Counted from the first letter of the stretch, positions 1-9,019 are shown. The stretch: DNA of 64,000 bases from Nocardiopsis alborubida (GCF_012396365.1 NZ_JAAXPG010000015.1:1-64000), one strand, 5' to 3'. The notes: generated by a model from the letters alone, not told the origin. Numbers and translations: made by a program.

Positions 1-694
1 TTTGCTGCCAACGCAGCAAAGCCCCACCACCCCCGAACCCCCACCGTTGAACGCCCTCCCGGACCACCGCGCGGCAGCTGATGCCGACGCCACCTCAGCC
101 ACCCGCACAGACACCCGCCCAGACACCCGCCCAGGCACCCGCCCAGGCAGAGCGCGGTCAGAAAACGCACCATCACGCACCTCCGGGGTCGGAGAACCAC
201 CCGGGCACGGCTCACGGAAGGCCGTGACCTTACTCGTCGGAACGGCCACAGGATCGGGACAACGCCAGGTCGGCCACGCGGGCCGCCACACCCCCTGACC
301 AATCCCGCCCAGGGTCCGTGCCGCACGCCCGGCACGGAAGTGGGACAGCCGTGTTGCGGTCCGCACCAAACGACATCGGCCAGGCCACAGCCGCCCGGCC
401 CGGACACGGCGAGGACCACCGTGGACCTGTGGGGCGCACCGGTTCCACCAGCGCCGTCGGCGGGCACTCCGCGCCCGGAGCCGGCCTGGCCCCTGCCCGA
501 ACCCGGCCGTGCTGGGCCCGGTCCCGGCCACACTGCGCACGGGTGTGTTTTGCGGACGCACCCAAAGCCCTCCCGCGAAGTCCGCTCCCGGCCCCCGCGG
601 AACCGGCGCGTACCGTGCCCGCGTTGGGCGGGCGACACCAGCGCACCGGCCGCCAGCGCGCCGCGGCGCACACGACGCCTCCCGGAAGGAAACC
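1..694. other. No recognisable gene; left edge of window
   Basis: Open frames exist here, but none gives a protein I recognise. The frame running from the left edge to about 298 is Thr/Pro/Arg/Gly-rich and built over a short tandem repeat. It could be the disordered tail of a gene entering from the left, or non-coding DNA. The rest is the 5' region of the Spo0M-like gene. Confidence 0.4.
99..146. repeat. 12-bp tandem repeat, four copies
   Basis: Unit ACACCCGCCCAG occurs at 111-122 and 123-134, with one change at 135-146, and as a weaker copy at 99-110. The unit is a multiple of three, so in a coding frame it would give a repeated four-residue motif. Confidence 0.75.
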
Positions 695-1672
695 ATGGTC
701 CTCAAACGCCTGCTCGCCGCCTTCGGTGCCGACGGACCCACCGTCGACACCGTCCTGCCGCACCCCCACACCCGGCCCGGAGACCTGTTGGAGGGCAGCG
801 TCGAGCTCACGGGCGGCGGAAGCCGCACCGACATCGCCGAGATCGTCCTCGTGCTGGTCGTCCAGACCGAGGACGAGGAGGGGGAGGCCACCGGCGGCGC
901 GGAGTGCACCCGCGTCCCCGTGGCGGCGGGCGTGAGCCTGGACGCCGGGGAGCACCTGTCGATCCCCTTCAGCCACCCGATCCCCTGGCAGGCGCCCGTC
1001 ACCGAGGCCGGGGGCTCGCCGCTGCCCGGTGTCTCCGCGGGACTGCGTACCGAGGTGGTCGTCGACGGGGCCGCTGACAAAGGCGACCTCGACCGCGTCC
1101 ACATCCATCCGCTGCCGGTCCAGGAGCGCGTGCTGGAGGCGATGCTGCGGCTGGGGGCCGTGTTCGCGGGGGTGCGGGTGGAGGGCGGGCCGCCGCCCGG
1201 GCCCCACGAGGAGGCCGCGTTCCTCCAGACCCTGGTGTTCCACCCCTCCGAGCACCACGCGCACGAGGTCGGTGAGGTGGAGGTCCTCTTCGCCGCCGAC
1301 CCCGCGGGCGTCGCGGTGGGCTTCTTCTTCGACCGCCACGCCGAGGGGTTCTCGGAGGGCGCCGCCCCCAGCTGGTTCCGGGCCGAGCACTCCAACGCCG
1401 ACCACACCGACTGGACGCGGGCGGTGGACGAGTGGATCGGGCAGGCGCTGTACCGGCGCCGCGGGTTCTCCGGCCACCCCGGACACGAGGAGGAGCAGGA
1501 GGGCGGCGGCATGCTCGGCGCCGTCGGCGGGGTCGCACTCGGTGTCGCGGGCGGCCTCGCGGCGGGCTACGTGGCGGCCGAGGTCGTGGACGAGATCGGC
1601 GACGCGTTCGAGGGCGACGAGGAGGAGCCCGAGGAGGCAGAAGAGGTGGAGGAAGTGGAGGAAGTGGAGTAG
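695..1672 (+). CDS. Spo0M-like sporulation-control protein
   Basis: This 325-residue protein looks like a member of the Spo0M (SpoOM/YgaI) family of arrestin-fold proteins, first studied as sporulation regulators in Bacillus and common in actinomycetes. It opens MVLKRLLAAFGADGPTVDTV, followed by the family pattern of a glycine-rich 'PG..LEGSVEL.GG' strand near residues 28-42. Conserved His/Pro-rich beta-strands cover the first 250 residues. The C-terminus differs: a glycine/alanine-rich stretch that could be a membrane-associated glycine zipper (about residues 270-300), then a run of Glu/Val ending EVEEVEE. The ATG has AAGGA a few bases upstream (CCGGAAGGAAACC). Upstream in-frame GTGs lack such a site. 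The role in this organism is inferred. Confidence 0.85.
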   Translation: MVLKRLLAAFGADGPTVDTVLPHPHTRPGDLLEGSVELTGGGSRTDIAEIVLVLVVQTEDEEGEATGGAECTRVPVAAGVSLDAGEHLSIPFSHPIPWQAPVTEAGGSPLPGVSAGLRTEVVVDGAADKGDLDRVHIHPLPVQERVLEAMLRLGAVFAGVRVEGGPPPGPHEEAAFLQTLVFHPSEHHAHEVGEVEVLFAADPAGVAVGFFFDRHAEGFSEGAAPSWFRAEHSNADHTDWTRAVDEWIGQALYRRRGFSGHPGHEEEQEGGGMLGAVGGVALGVAGGLAAGYVAAEVVDEIGDAFEGDEEEPEEAEEVEEVEEVE

Positions 1673-1826
1673 GCACCGGAGGAGGGGTGACTCGCCGGGC
1701 CCCGCGCCACCGCGGGGACCGTTTCGGGGCCGGGCTCCGATCCGGCTCCCGGCCTGGCGCACGCCCCGCTCCGCGCGCGCCGGGCGCCGCCGCGCTGGCG
1801 GTGCCCGGCGTACGGGCGGGCCGCTC

Positions 1827-2252
1827 CTACTCGGGGCTCTCCGCGTCGTTCCGCTCGGCTTCCTCGCGCTGGCGGCGGTGGTACTCCTCCATCGCCCGGG
1901 GGGTGTTCAGCGGCGAGGGCACCCAGGCCACCTCGGTGTCGACCTCACCGCGCTGGATGCGGCGCTCCTCCTCGGTGAGGTACTCCTCGGGGATGTCGAA
2001 CTCGCCGTCACGGGCGCCCAGGACGAAGGCCTCCCACTCGGCGGGGGTGAAGAACAGGGTGCCCTTCTCGGGAGACTTGCCGTCGCGCACCGCGCGGAAG
2101 CCGTCATCGAAGGTGGCGACCTCGACCACGGCCTCGGACTCCTCCTTGGACAGGGAGGACCGCATCCAGACCGCGTCGGTGGTGTCGTGCCACTTCTCGT
2201 TGCCCATGGCCTCGGGCGGGAGCTCCCGCTCGGTCTCGGTCCGCTCGCTCAT
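1827..2252 (-). CDS. DUF397-domain protein
   Basis: This 141-residue protein contains a DUF397 domain at about residues 25-85: W.RSSLS, VEVA, VRDGKSPEKGTLFFTPAEWEAFVLGARDGEF in pieces. DUF397 proteins usually sit beside an XRE regulator and are thought to act with it in actinomycete development. Here no XRE gene is adjacent. The extra N-terminal 25 and C-terminal 55 residues are charged and rich in Glu and Arg. The ATG at 2252 follows GGAAGAGGAAG at good spacing, so I reject the longer frame that starts at 2327. The gene may share a transcript with tatC only by read-through. Confidence 0.85.
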   Translation of the reverse strand: MSERTETERELPPEAMGNEKWHDTTDAVWMRSSLSKEESEAVVEVATFDDGFRAVRDGKSPEKGTLFFTPAEWEAFVLGARDGEFDIPEEYLTEEERRIQRGEVDTEVAWVPSPLNTPRAMEEYHRRQREEAERNDAESPE

Positions 2253-2356
2253 CGCACTTCCTCTTCCCAGCAACCGGCGTCGGCCGGGGTCCCCGGACCG
2301 ACGGGACAGCGCCGCGGCCTGTCCCACCGCCCGACCCTAGCGTGTGCCGGAGGGGC

Positions 2357-3247
2357 TCAGGAGCGCCTTCCGCTCTCCTCGCCCACGTCGGGGCCGTCCA
2401 ACGGCGAGGGGGTCTCGTCCAGCTCGGAGGGCGTCTCGTCCAGCTCGGAGATCTGGTCGTCGTCCAGGTCGGCGTAGGGGTCGTCGCGCCTCTTGCGCCG
2501 GTCGTTGAGGAAGGCGAACAGCTCGGCCGCCTCGAAGAGGACGATGAGCGGAACGGCCAGGGCGAGCATGGAGATCGGCTCGGCCGGGGTGATGACGGCC
2601 GCGATCACGAACACCGTGAAGATGATGACGCGGCGCCACTTGGCGATGGCCTCGTGCGGCAGGATCCCCAGGATGTTGAGCAGTGCCACCAGCAGCGGCA
2701 GCACGAAGCCGAGGCCGAACATGCCCATCATGATGAGCATGTAGTTGAGGTACTCGCTGATGGTGAGGAAGGGGTCGGCGTCCTCGGGCAGGAACCCGAA
2801 GAGCATCGTCAGCGCGTACGAGGTGATGTAGTACGCCAGGATCGCGCCCGCGACGAACAGGATCGCGGCCAGCGGCGCGAAGATGTAGGCGTAGCGCTTC
2901 TCGCGCCCGTGCAGGGCCGGGGCGACGAAGGCCCACAGCTGGTACAGCCAGAACGGAGCGGAGACGAGGGCGCCGACGAAGAGCCAGATCTTCATCGAGA
3001 CGAAGAAGGCGTCGAAGGGCCCGGTGACGATGAGGGAGCAGTCGTCGGGGCCGCTCACCTGGGACACGGGCAGGGAGCAGTAGGGCTCCACCAGGAAGTC
3101 CCACACCCAGTCGTCGGTCAGGACGCCGACCACCGCGCCCAGGGCGAGGGCGATCATCGCCTTCACCAGACGGTTGCGCAGCTCGCGCAGGTGGTCCATG
3201 AGCGGCATCCGGGCCTCGGGGTTGGTGGCCCGGCTTCGTGCCCTCAT
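2357..3247 (-). CDS. tatC: Sec-independent protein translocase TatC
   Basis: TatC is the core receptor of the twin-arginine translocase, which exports folded proteins across the cytoplasmic membrane. The 296-residue protein shows the family opening 'MPLMDHLRELRNRLVKA' near residue 14 and six hydrophobic segments. The conserved acidic loop before 'PFDAFFVSMK' and the 'GMFGLGFVLPLLVALLNILGIL' segment are present. The C-terminal 45 residues are hydrophilic, with repeats of SELDETPS. It lies downstream of tatA on the same strand with a gap of about 110 bases, a standard actinobacterial tatA-tatC pair. No tatB is in the window. Confidence 0.97.
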   Translation of the reverse strand: MRARSRATNPEARMPLMDHLRELRNRLVKAMIALALGAVVGVLTDDWVWDFLVEPYCSLPVSQVSGPDDCSLIVTGPFDAFFVSMKIWLFVGALVSAPFWLYQLWAFVAPALHGREKRYAYIFAPLAAILFVAGAILAYYITSYALTMLFGFLPEDADPFLTISEYLNYMLIMMGMFGLGFVLPLLVALLNILGILPHEAIAKWRRVIIFTVFVIAAVITPAEPISMLALAVPLIVLFEAAELFAFLNDRRKRRDDPYADLDDDQISELDETPSELDETPSPLDGPDVGEESGRRS

Positions 3248-3357
3248 CGTGCGGTCACTCTCTCGTCGTCTCCTGCGGCCCCGTGCCGGTCGGCGTCAGG
3301 GCCCTGGACTCCGGGGCGGGCGGAGCTGGCGCGCGTCGCTCCGCGGCCTCCGGGAAC

Positions 3358-3714
3358 CTAGTTGCCGTAGGTGCGGTGCGTGGTCTCACCGGACTCGTCG
3401 ACGATGCGCTGGCCGGGGGGCAGCTGCGGGTAGCCCTGCTGCTGGGGCTGCTGCGGCTGCTGCTGCGGGTAACCCTGCTGCTGGGGCTGCCCGTGCGTGT
3501 TCTGCTGGGAGGCCTGCTGGTCGTGAGCCTGGGCGCGGGTGTCCGCGTTCTCCTCGGACTCGTTGTTGTCGTCGACCATGCCCTTGGTCTCGGCCTTGAG
3601 GATGCGCGCGCTGCGCCCCAGGGAGCGGGCCAGGTCCGGAAGCTTCTTGGCTCCGAAGAGCAGGATCGCCAGGACGATGAGGATGGCGATGGTAGGTCCG
3701 TTGAACGGTCCCAT
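3358..3714 (-). CDS. tatA: Twin-arginine translocase subunit TatA
   Basis: TatA is a single-span membrane protein that assembles into the Tat pore. Residues 4-21 form the N-terminal helix ([17 protein letters not shown]), followed by the hallmark [14 protein letters not shown] amphipathic helix. The remaining 75 residues are a hydrophilic tail that becomes Gln/Pro/Tyr/Gly-rich, with QQQGYPQ-type repeats. The tail is longer than in enteric TatA but seen in actinobacteria. The start is ATG at 3714 (MGPFNGPT); an upstream GTG at 3765 would put 17 charged residues before the helix. It is transcribed toward tatC and away from the small membrane gene at 3781. Confidence 0.95.
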   Translation of the reverse strand: MGPFNGPTIAILIVLAILLFGAKKLPDLARSLGRSARILKAETKGMVDDNNESEENADTRAQAHDQQASQQNTHGQPQQQGYPQQQPQQPQQQGYPQLPPGQRIVDESGETTHRTYGN

Positions 3715-3780
3715 GGTTCTACCTCTCTGTGGGGCGCGGCCAAGCGCCTTCGATGGTACGCGCATCCGGGCGCGGGGCTG

Positions 3781-3966
3781 TCACGGCCCCGTACCGCCGC
3801 GGCCGACGCGCTCACGCAGGTCAGCGCTGTTCGCCCGGTACTCGTCCGACGCCCGTGCCACCGCTCGGGACAGCACCCCCGCCGCGCGGCGTGCGCGCAG
3901 CACGAGGGCACCGATGGCGACGAGTCCGGCCGCGACCACACCGAACAGGACAGCGAGGACGATCAC
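3781..3966 (-). CDS. Small single-span membrane protein
   Basis: A 61-residue protein with one N-terminal hydrophobic helix (residues 1-23, MIVLAVLFGVVAAGLVAIGA) and a basic cytoplasmic tail containing RARRAAG and RASDEYRANSADLRERVGR. It sits between pafBC and tatA on the same strand, 60 bases from each. This position is commonly occupied by a small membrane protein in actinobacteria. I do not recognise a function; the tail could be a short coiled coil. Confidence 0.6.
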   Translation of the reverse strand: MIVLAVLFGVVAAGLVAIGALVLRARRAAGVLSRAVARASDEYRANSADLRERVGRGGTGP

Positions 3967-4026
3967 GCTGCAACCTTATCCCTTCCGACCCGAACTGTCC
4001 CCTGCCCCGGGGTGAACGTCTGGGCC

Positions 4027-6078
4027 TCACTCGGGCGACGAAGTGGTCTCGACCAATTTCGCGGAGGTTTGGGGCGTCCCGTAGTGCTCCAGCGCACGGC
4101 GGGCCTCGGCCCGGGCCTCCTCGGCGAGCGCCACGGGAGACACCACGCGCCCCTGCTGTCCCAGGCGCAACGCCAGCCGCACCACCCACGCCGGGGCGGG
4201 GGTGCGCAGGGTGGCGCGGACCCCTCCCCCGGGCAGCTCGGCCACCGACTCGCACACGTAGTCCTCGGTCACCCAGCGGGCCGCGGGCTCCAGGTCCAGG
4301 ACGACCAGGGCGTCGCGCTCCGAGCGCTGGAGGACGCCCCCGGACAGGTCGCGGCGGCCCACCCCCGCGGGCACCTCGGCGGCGAAGGGCAGCACGGTCA
4401 GTTCCAGGACCCGGTCCAGGCGGAACAGGCGCACGTCCCTGCGCAGGTGGCAGTAGCCCTCCAGGAAGGGGTAGCCGTCCTGGACCACCAGGCCCATCGG
4501 GTCCACGTCGCGCTCGGTGACCTGGTCCAGGTAGCCCGACAGGTAGCGCAGGTGCAGGCGCTGGCCCGCCTCCAGGGCGTCGGCGCAGCGGCGCTGGGTC
4601 TGGGCGACCTGCGCGTCACCCTCCAGGCGCACCTGGACCGAGTCGGCCAGCGAGCCCAGGGCGGCCCCCGCGGCGGCGCGCAGCTTCTCGCCCACCCGCT
4701 TGAGGGCGCCGGTCTCCAGGCCCCCGGTCTCGGGCAGCGCCTCCAGCAGGGACAGGCCCACGACCAGGCTGGCCGCCTCGTCGGCGGTCAGGCGCAGCGG
4801 CTGGGCGAGGGTGTCGGCGTTGGCGATGATGATCTCGCCGGTCTCCTTGGCCGCGTCGAGGTCGACGTCGATGAGGTCACCGGGGGTGTAACCGGGCAGA
4901 CCGCACATCCACAGCAGGCTGAGGTCGGCGACCACCTGCTTCTCGCTGAGCCCGAAGTGGCTGGCCACCTCGGGCACGCGCACGTCACGGCCCAGCGCGT
5001 AGGGGACGAGCATCAGCAGACGGCGCAGCTGGTCGGCGGAGCGGGGCCCCCGGGCGGGGGCCTCGTCCTCCTCCGCGGAACCGGGGCCGTCGCCGGCATC
5101 GGCGGCGGGGGCGGTCTCGGCGGTGGCCCTCAGGTGCGCGGCCATGGCCTCGCGGGCGCCGACGGGTTCGACGACGACCGCGTTGGAGCCGAAGTAGGCC
5201 ACGCGCCGCACCAGGTCGGGGGTGTCGGTGTAGGGCAGGGTGAGCGTGTCCCAGCCGACGCCGGAGCCGTCGCGCTCGCCGGGCACCACGCGCAGGGCGC
5301 TGCGGCGCAGGGCGTGCGCGGAGTCGGTGCGCACCCGCAGGACGGCGGTGCGCTCGGACTCGGCGCTGTGGCCCGCGACCACCGAGCGCAGGTCCACCCC
5401 CTCCGGGACGACGATGTCGGGGCCGCCGCGCAGGACGGTCACCTCGCCGCGGATGCGGCCCAGGCGGAAGACGCGGCGGGCGTCGCGCAGGCGGTCGTGG
5501 CCGACCACGTACCAGTGGCCGCGCAGGTTGACGATGCCCCAGGGTTCGATCTCACGGGTCTCGGCCTCGGTCTGGCCGGGCTTGCGGTAGGCGAAGGAGA
5601 CGGGGCGCCGGTCGCGCACGGCCTGCCAGACGGGTCCGAAGGAGGGCTCGTCGGTGCGCATGGCGGGCGTGAGGCCGGGGGCGGCCTCGCTGTCGACGGG
5701 GACCCCGGCGGAGCGCAGCTTGAACAGGGCGTTGGCGGCGGCCTCGCCGAGGGAGGCGTGCCGCCAGGCGCGGGCGGCCAGGCCCAGCACGAGGGCCTCG
5801 TCGGGCAGGAGTTCGATCTCGGGCAGCTCGTAGTCGGAGCGCGAGATGCGGTAGCCCTCCTCGCCGCTGATGGCGTCGCCGGTGCCCACCTGGATGGGGA
5901 TGCCGCTGTCGCGCAGTTCGCGCTTGTCGCGCTCGAACATGCGCTTGAAGGCCGACTCGGTCTCCGCCTCGGCGTAACCGTGCACCGTCTTCCTGATCTC
6001 CTGAGCGGTCAGGTGGCGGCGCGTGGACAACAGACAGATGACCAGGTTCAGCTGTCGTTCCGTCTTCCTGCGCGACAT
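4027..6078 (-). CDS. pafBC: Fused PafB-PafC WYL-domain transcriptional activator
   Basis: This 683-residue protein contains two successive HTH-WYL units. The first starts SRRKTERQLNLVICLL and has its WYL core at 'IEPWGIVNLRGHWYVVGHD'. The second has a winged HTH near 'VPEVASHFGLSEKQVVADLSLLWMCGLPGY' and a WYL-like core at 'DVDPMGLVVQDGYPFLEGY'. In mycobacteria PafB and PafC are separate proteins that form a heterodimer activating DNA-damage genes from RecA-NDp promoters. A natural fusion is known in Arthrobacter. An Ala/Glu/Asp-rich linker (about residues 325-350) joins the halves. I use ATG 6078 because AGAAGGG is well placed for it, while the GTG at 6087 is too close to that site. In Mycobacterium pafBC sits beside pafA; here two genes intervene. 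Confidence 0.93.
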   Translation of the reverse strand: MSRRKTERQLNLVICLLSTRRHLTAQEIRKTVHGYAEAETESAFKRMFERDKRELRDSGIPIQVGTGDAISGEEGYRISRSDYELPEIELLPDEALVLGLAARAWRHASLGEAAANALFKLRSAGVPVDSEAAPGLTPAMRTDEPSFGPVWQAVRDRRPVSFAYRKPGQTEAETREIEPWGIVNLRGHWYVVGHDRLRDARRVFRLGRIRGEVTVLRGGPDIVVPEGVDLRSVVAGHSAESERTAVLRVRTDSAHALRRSALRVVPGERDGSGVGWDTLTLPYTDTPDLVRRVAYFGSNAVVVEPVGAREAMAAHLRATAETAPAADAGDGPGSAEEDEAPARGPRSADQLRRLLMLVPYALGRDVRVPEVASHFGLSEKQVVADLSLLWMCGLPGYTPGDLIDVDLDAAKETGEIIIANADTLAQPLRLTADEAASLVVGLSLLEALPETGGLETGALKRVGEKLRAAAGAALGSLADSVQVRLEGDAQVAQTQRRCADALEAGQRLHLRYLSGYLDQVTERDVDPMGLVVQDGYPFLEGYCHLRRDVRLFRLDRVLELTVLPFAAEVPAGVGRRDLSGGVLQRSERDALVVLDLEPAARWVTEDYVCESVAELPGGGVRATLRTPAPAWVVRLALRLGQQGRVVSPVALAEEARAEARRALEHYGTPQTSAKLVETTSSPE

Positions 6079-6176
6079 CGTCCGCACCCTTCTCGCCCGT
6101 GGTGGATGGACCGGCGGCGGCTGACGCTGGCGCGTCGCCCGGGCACCGGTTCAGCAACGACGGTACCGTGCCTTGC

Positions 6177-7304
6177 ATGATCCGGTGGCGCCGTGGTGAA
6201 GTCCGTCAGATCCTCCCCTCCTGGCCGGGGGTCGTGCTGTGCGCGGTGGCGCTGGAGCCCGTGGGCGAAGCGGACGGCAGAGGAGGCGCCAGAGGCCGCG
6301 AGGCCTCGGGAGCGGGCGGGGAGGTGACATGCCGCGCGCTGGCCTACACCGACCTGGTGGGCTCGCCCGAGGCGGGCGACACCGTGCTGCTCAACACCGG
6401 CGCCCTGGACCTGGGGCTGGGGACGGGCGGGTACGCGCTGGTGGCGGCCGTGCCCGACCGGCTGCCCGCCGACCCCCAGGGGCCCGGCCACCTGGTCAAG
6501 GCCCGCTACACGCCGTTGCAGGCCACCGTGCTGGGCGCCGACGAGCAGGGTTCGCCCCACCACGAGGTGCTGCGCTCGGCCGAGGGCGTGGACGGCATGC
6601 CGGTGGTGGTGGCCGACCTGCACTCGGCGCTGCCCGCCGTGGTGGCGGGGGTGCGCGCGCACCGGCCGGGGGCGCGGATCGTCCACGTGATGCTGGACGG
6701 GGGCGCGCTGCCCGCGGCGTTCTCGCGGCTGGTGGGCGCGCTGCGCGAGGAGGGGCTGCTGGCGGGGTGCGTGACCACGGGGCAGTCCTTCGGCGGTGAC
6801 CTGGAGGCGGTGACCGTGCACTCGGGGCTGTTGGCCGCCCGGCACGTGCTGGGCGCGGACGTGGCGGTGGTGTGCCAGGGCCCGGGCAACCTGGGCACCG
6901 GGACCCCGTGGGGGTTCTCGGGTGTCTCGTGCGGTGAGGCGGTGAACGCGGCGGCGGTGCTGGGCGGGCGTCCGGTGGCGTCGCTGCGGGTGAGCGAGGC
7001 CGACGCGCGCGAGCGGCACCGGGGGGTGTCGCACCACAGCCTGACCGCCTACGGGCGGGTGGCGCTGGCGCGGGCGGAGGTGGTGGTGCCGCTGCTGCCG
7101 GGGGTGTTCGGTGAGCGCGTGCGCGTCCAGGCCGGGGTTCTGGGCGAGCGGCACACCCTGGTGGAGGTGGGCGTGGAGGGGCTGGAGGAGGCGGTGCGGA
7201 CGCTTCCGGTGAAGGTGTCGACGATGGGCCGGGGCCTGGAGGAGGACCGTGCGGCCTTCCTGAGCGCCGCTGCGGCGGGCCGCCACGCGGCCGCGCTGCT
7301 GTAG
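6177..7304 (+). CDS. DUF3866 family protein
   Basis: A 375-residue soluble protein of the actinobacterial DUF3866 family, often found beside pafBC and the proteasome genes. It starts MIRWRRGEVRQILPSWPGVV. It has glycine-rich loops (DTVLLNTGALDLGLGTGGYALV), 'VHVMLDGGALP', 'CQGPGNLGTGTPWGFSG' and 'SHHSLTAYGRVALARA', which suggest a nucleotide- or phosphate-binding fold, but no catalytic role is established. The start is ATG 6177; the frame continues upstream without better candidates. It is transcribed divergently from pafBC with about 100 bases between the starts. The sequence TACCGT lies 9 bases before the ATG and could be a -10 element of a leaderless or nearly leaderless transcript. Confidence 0.85.
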   Translation: MIRWRRGEVRQILPSWPGVVLCAVALEPVGEADGRGGARGREASGAGGEVTCRALAYTDLVGSPEAGDTVLLNTGALDLGLGTGGYALVAAVPDRLPADPQGPGHLVKARYTPLQATVLGADEQGSPHHEVLRSAEGVDGMPVVVADLHSALPAVVAGVRAHRPGARIVHVMLDGGALPAAFSRLVGALREEGLLAGCVTTGQSFGGDLEAVTVHSGLLAARHVLGADVAVVCQGPGNLGTGTPWGFSGVSCGEAVNAAAVLGGRPVASLRVSEADARERHRGVSHHSLTAYGRVALARAEVVVPLLPGVFGERVRVQAGVLGERHTLVEVGVEGLEEAVRTLPVKVSTMGRGLEEDRAAFLSAAAAGRHAAALL

Positions 7305-7411
7305 GCGCGGGCCAAGAGCGGCGCGGGCGGGTTGTCCACAGGTTCCAGAGCGCCCTGGTCCGGGATGGGGCCGGGCTTCTACCCTGATAAAGAGGGCGCT
7401 CGCGCCCCGCC

Positions 7412-7447
7412 CACCTCGTGCTGCCCGCCCGCCTCGTGCTGCCCGGC
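7412..7447. repeat. 18-bp direct repeat, two copies
   Basis: CACCTCGTGCTGCCCGCC at 7412-7429 is followed at once by CGCCTCGTGCTGCCCGGC at 7430-7447. The repeat lies in the 220-base convergent gap between the DUF3866 gene and the formyltransferase-like gene, where I see no gene. Confidence 0.65.
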
Positions 7448-7524
7448 CTCCGGTGCGCCCCGCCCCGCTTGACGAGTGCCAGGACGCGGGTCCCGGGCCG
7501 CGGGTCTCCGGGGTCCGGCCCGCC

Positions 7525-8868
7525 TCAGCGCTGGTCGGCCGGGCTGGGGTCACCCGTCACGATCCCGGGTTCGGGGTTCGCACCGCCCCCCGCCTGGGCT
7601 TCGGGATTCCGGGGCTTCGAGACCTGCTCCGAGGCCCGCGCCTCCGGAACCTCCGCCCCGGCCGCCTGCGGTGTCCCCGACGCCCTGTCGGCAGGGCCGC
7701 GGACCGGACCGCGCCCGTCTTCCCCGGCCGCCCCCGACGTCCCCGGCGCCCCTGCCACGTCCGCCTCCGAAGTCCCCTCCACCGAGGCCTCCGGGCTCGC
7801 GTCCCCCGCCCCCGGGCTCCGGGGTTCCGAGGCCCGCGCCTCCGGCGCCGTCCGGGCCGCGGGCACGTCCCTGTGAGGCCCGCTCGGCGCCTGACCGGGC
7901 AGGGGCGCCCGCCGGGTGCCCTCCAGCATGTGCTGGGAGGGGGCCTCGAAGAAGGTCCCGGGCCGGAACATGGCCAGCGAGGTCGGCCGGGCGCGCACCC
8001 CCTCGTCCACCCGCAGCACCTCGGGCACGAACACGGACCCGTCCCCGCAGGTGATCCCCCACTCCCGTCCCCGACCGGTCGCGACCACCTGCCCGGGCGC
8101 CCCGCCGGGGACCCCGCCGACCAGGCGTCCCGAGCACAGTGTGATCCGGGCGCTGCCGAACATCGCGAACGCCCCCGGGTAGGGCTCGGCCAGCGCGCGC
8201 ACCATCCGGTCCACGTCGCTTCCGGAGGCGGTGAGGTCGAGGCGGCCGTCGCTGGGGCGTCGGCGCGGCCACACCGACGCGTGGCCGCTCTGCGGCCGCC
8301 GGGGCGCGGTGCCCTCCAGCAGCCCCTCCACGTGGCGCACGAGCAGGTCCGCCTGTAGGCGCCCCACGCGTTCGTACAGACCGGCGGCGGTGGCGTCCGG
8401 GGCCACGTCGAACCAGGCCTGGTCGACGATGTCGCCGCTGTGCTCCTCCCCGTCGAGGTGGAAGAGGGTGACCGCGCTGGAGCGCATGTCGCGCAGGATC
8501 GTCCACGGGATGGGCGCCCGGCCGCGGCCGACGGGCAGCGGCGCCGGGTGCAGTCCGACCCCGCCCAGCGCCAGGGAGGACACGACCTCCCCCGGGATAC
8601 TCCCCGACCAGCCCGCGACGACCATCAGGTCGATGCCGTGGGCGGTGAGCGCCTCGCGCACCTCGCCCGAGCCGAGGTCGGCGCGCAGGTGCGGCACACC
8701 GAGCCGACCGGCGAGGGCGCCGTAGTCGAGGTAGCCGGAGCAGTGGGCGAACTCGGCCGGATGGGACACCACCAGGCTCGGCGGGAAGCCTCGGGCGCAC
8801 AGCTCCTCCAGCGCCGGGACACCGAGGCCCAGCCCGGAGACGTAGCAGTAGCGCCGACGGTCTGACAT
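7525..8868 (-). CDS. Methionyl-tRNA formyltransferase-like protein with long disordered tail
   Basis: Residues 1-190 form a formyltransferase N-terminal domain: early glycine-rich 'VSGLGLGVPALEELC' and the SLL-type core 'GVGLHPAPLPVGRGRAPIPW', which matches the family pattern of Asn/His-Pro-Ser/Ala-Leu-Leu-P.G+G..P. 'SGDIVDQAWFDV' follows the substrate loop. Residues 200-310 resemble the C-terminal RNA- or substrate-binding domain. The protein then continues for about 130 residues of Ala/Pro/Glu/Gly-rich, apparently disordered sequence containing PEARASE twice. The catalytic Asn of the usual Asn-His-Asp triad is not obvious; the loop reads 'GVGLHPAP'. It may act on a sugar nucleotide or another amine rather than Met-tRNA. 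ATG 8868 follows GGGGAGG. Confidence 0.8.
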   Translation of the reverse strand: MSDRRRYCYVSGLGLGVPALEELCARGFPPSLVVSHPAEFAHCSGYLDYGALAGRLGVPHLRADLGSGEVREALTAHGIDLMVVAGWSGSIPGEVVSSLALGGVGLHPAPLPVGRGRAPIPWTILRDMRSSAVTLFHLDGEEHSGDIVDQAWFDVAPDATAAGLYERVGRLQADLLVRHVEGLLEGTAPRRPQSGHASVWPRRRPSDGRLDLTASGSDVDRMVRALAEPYPGAFAMFGSARITLCSGRLVGGVPGGAPGQVVATGRGREWGITCGDGSVFVPEVLRVDEGVRARPTSLAMFRPGTFFEAPSQHMLEGTRRAPLPGQAPSGPHRDVPAARTAPEARASEPRSPGAGDASPEASVEGTSEADVAGAPGTSGAAGEDGRGPVRGPADRASGTPQAAGAEVPEARASEQVSKPRNPEAQAGGGANPEPGIVTGDPSPADQR

Positions 8869-8983
8869 GAGCCTCCCCCTCGCCCGTCCACCGATGGATT
8901 CGACTCTACGCACCGGTCGGGGAACGGCAGTGGAACGCGGTACCCGGGCGTGTCCGCCCGGGCACCACCCGCGCCGGGCACGC

Positions 8984-9019
8984 GGACGCCCCCGCGGGTT
9001 CCTCCCCGCGGGGGCGTCC
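8984..9019 (-). terminator. Rho-independent-like terminator after the FKBP gene
   Basis: A perfect 15-bp hairpin: arms 8984-8998 and 9005-9019, loop TTCCTC. It lies 95 bases past the stop of the FKBP gene on the minus strand and before the formyltransferase start. No clear U-run, as is usual in such GC-rich genomes. Confidence 0.75.

Noticed and set aside
230..1762. 510-codon minus-strand open frame opposite the Spo0M-like gene
   Set aside because: Composition and lack of motifs show it is the antisense shadow of the plus-strand gene. The same applies to many long frames opposite gcvP, pafBC, pafA and cstA.
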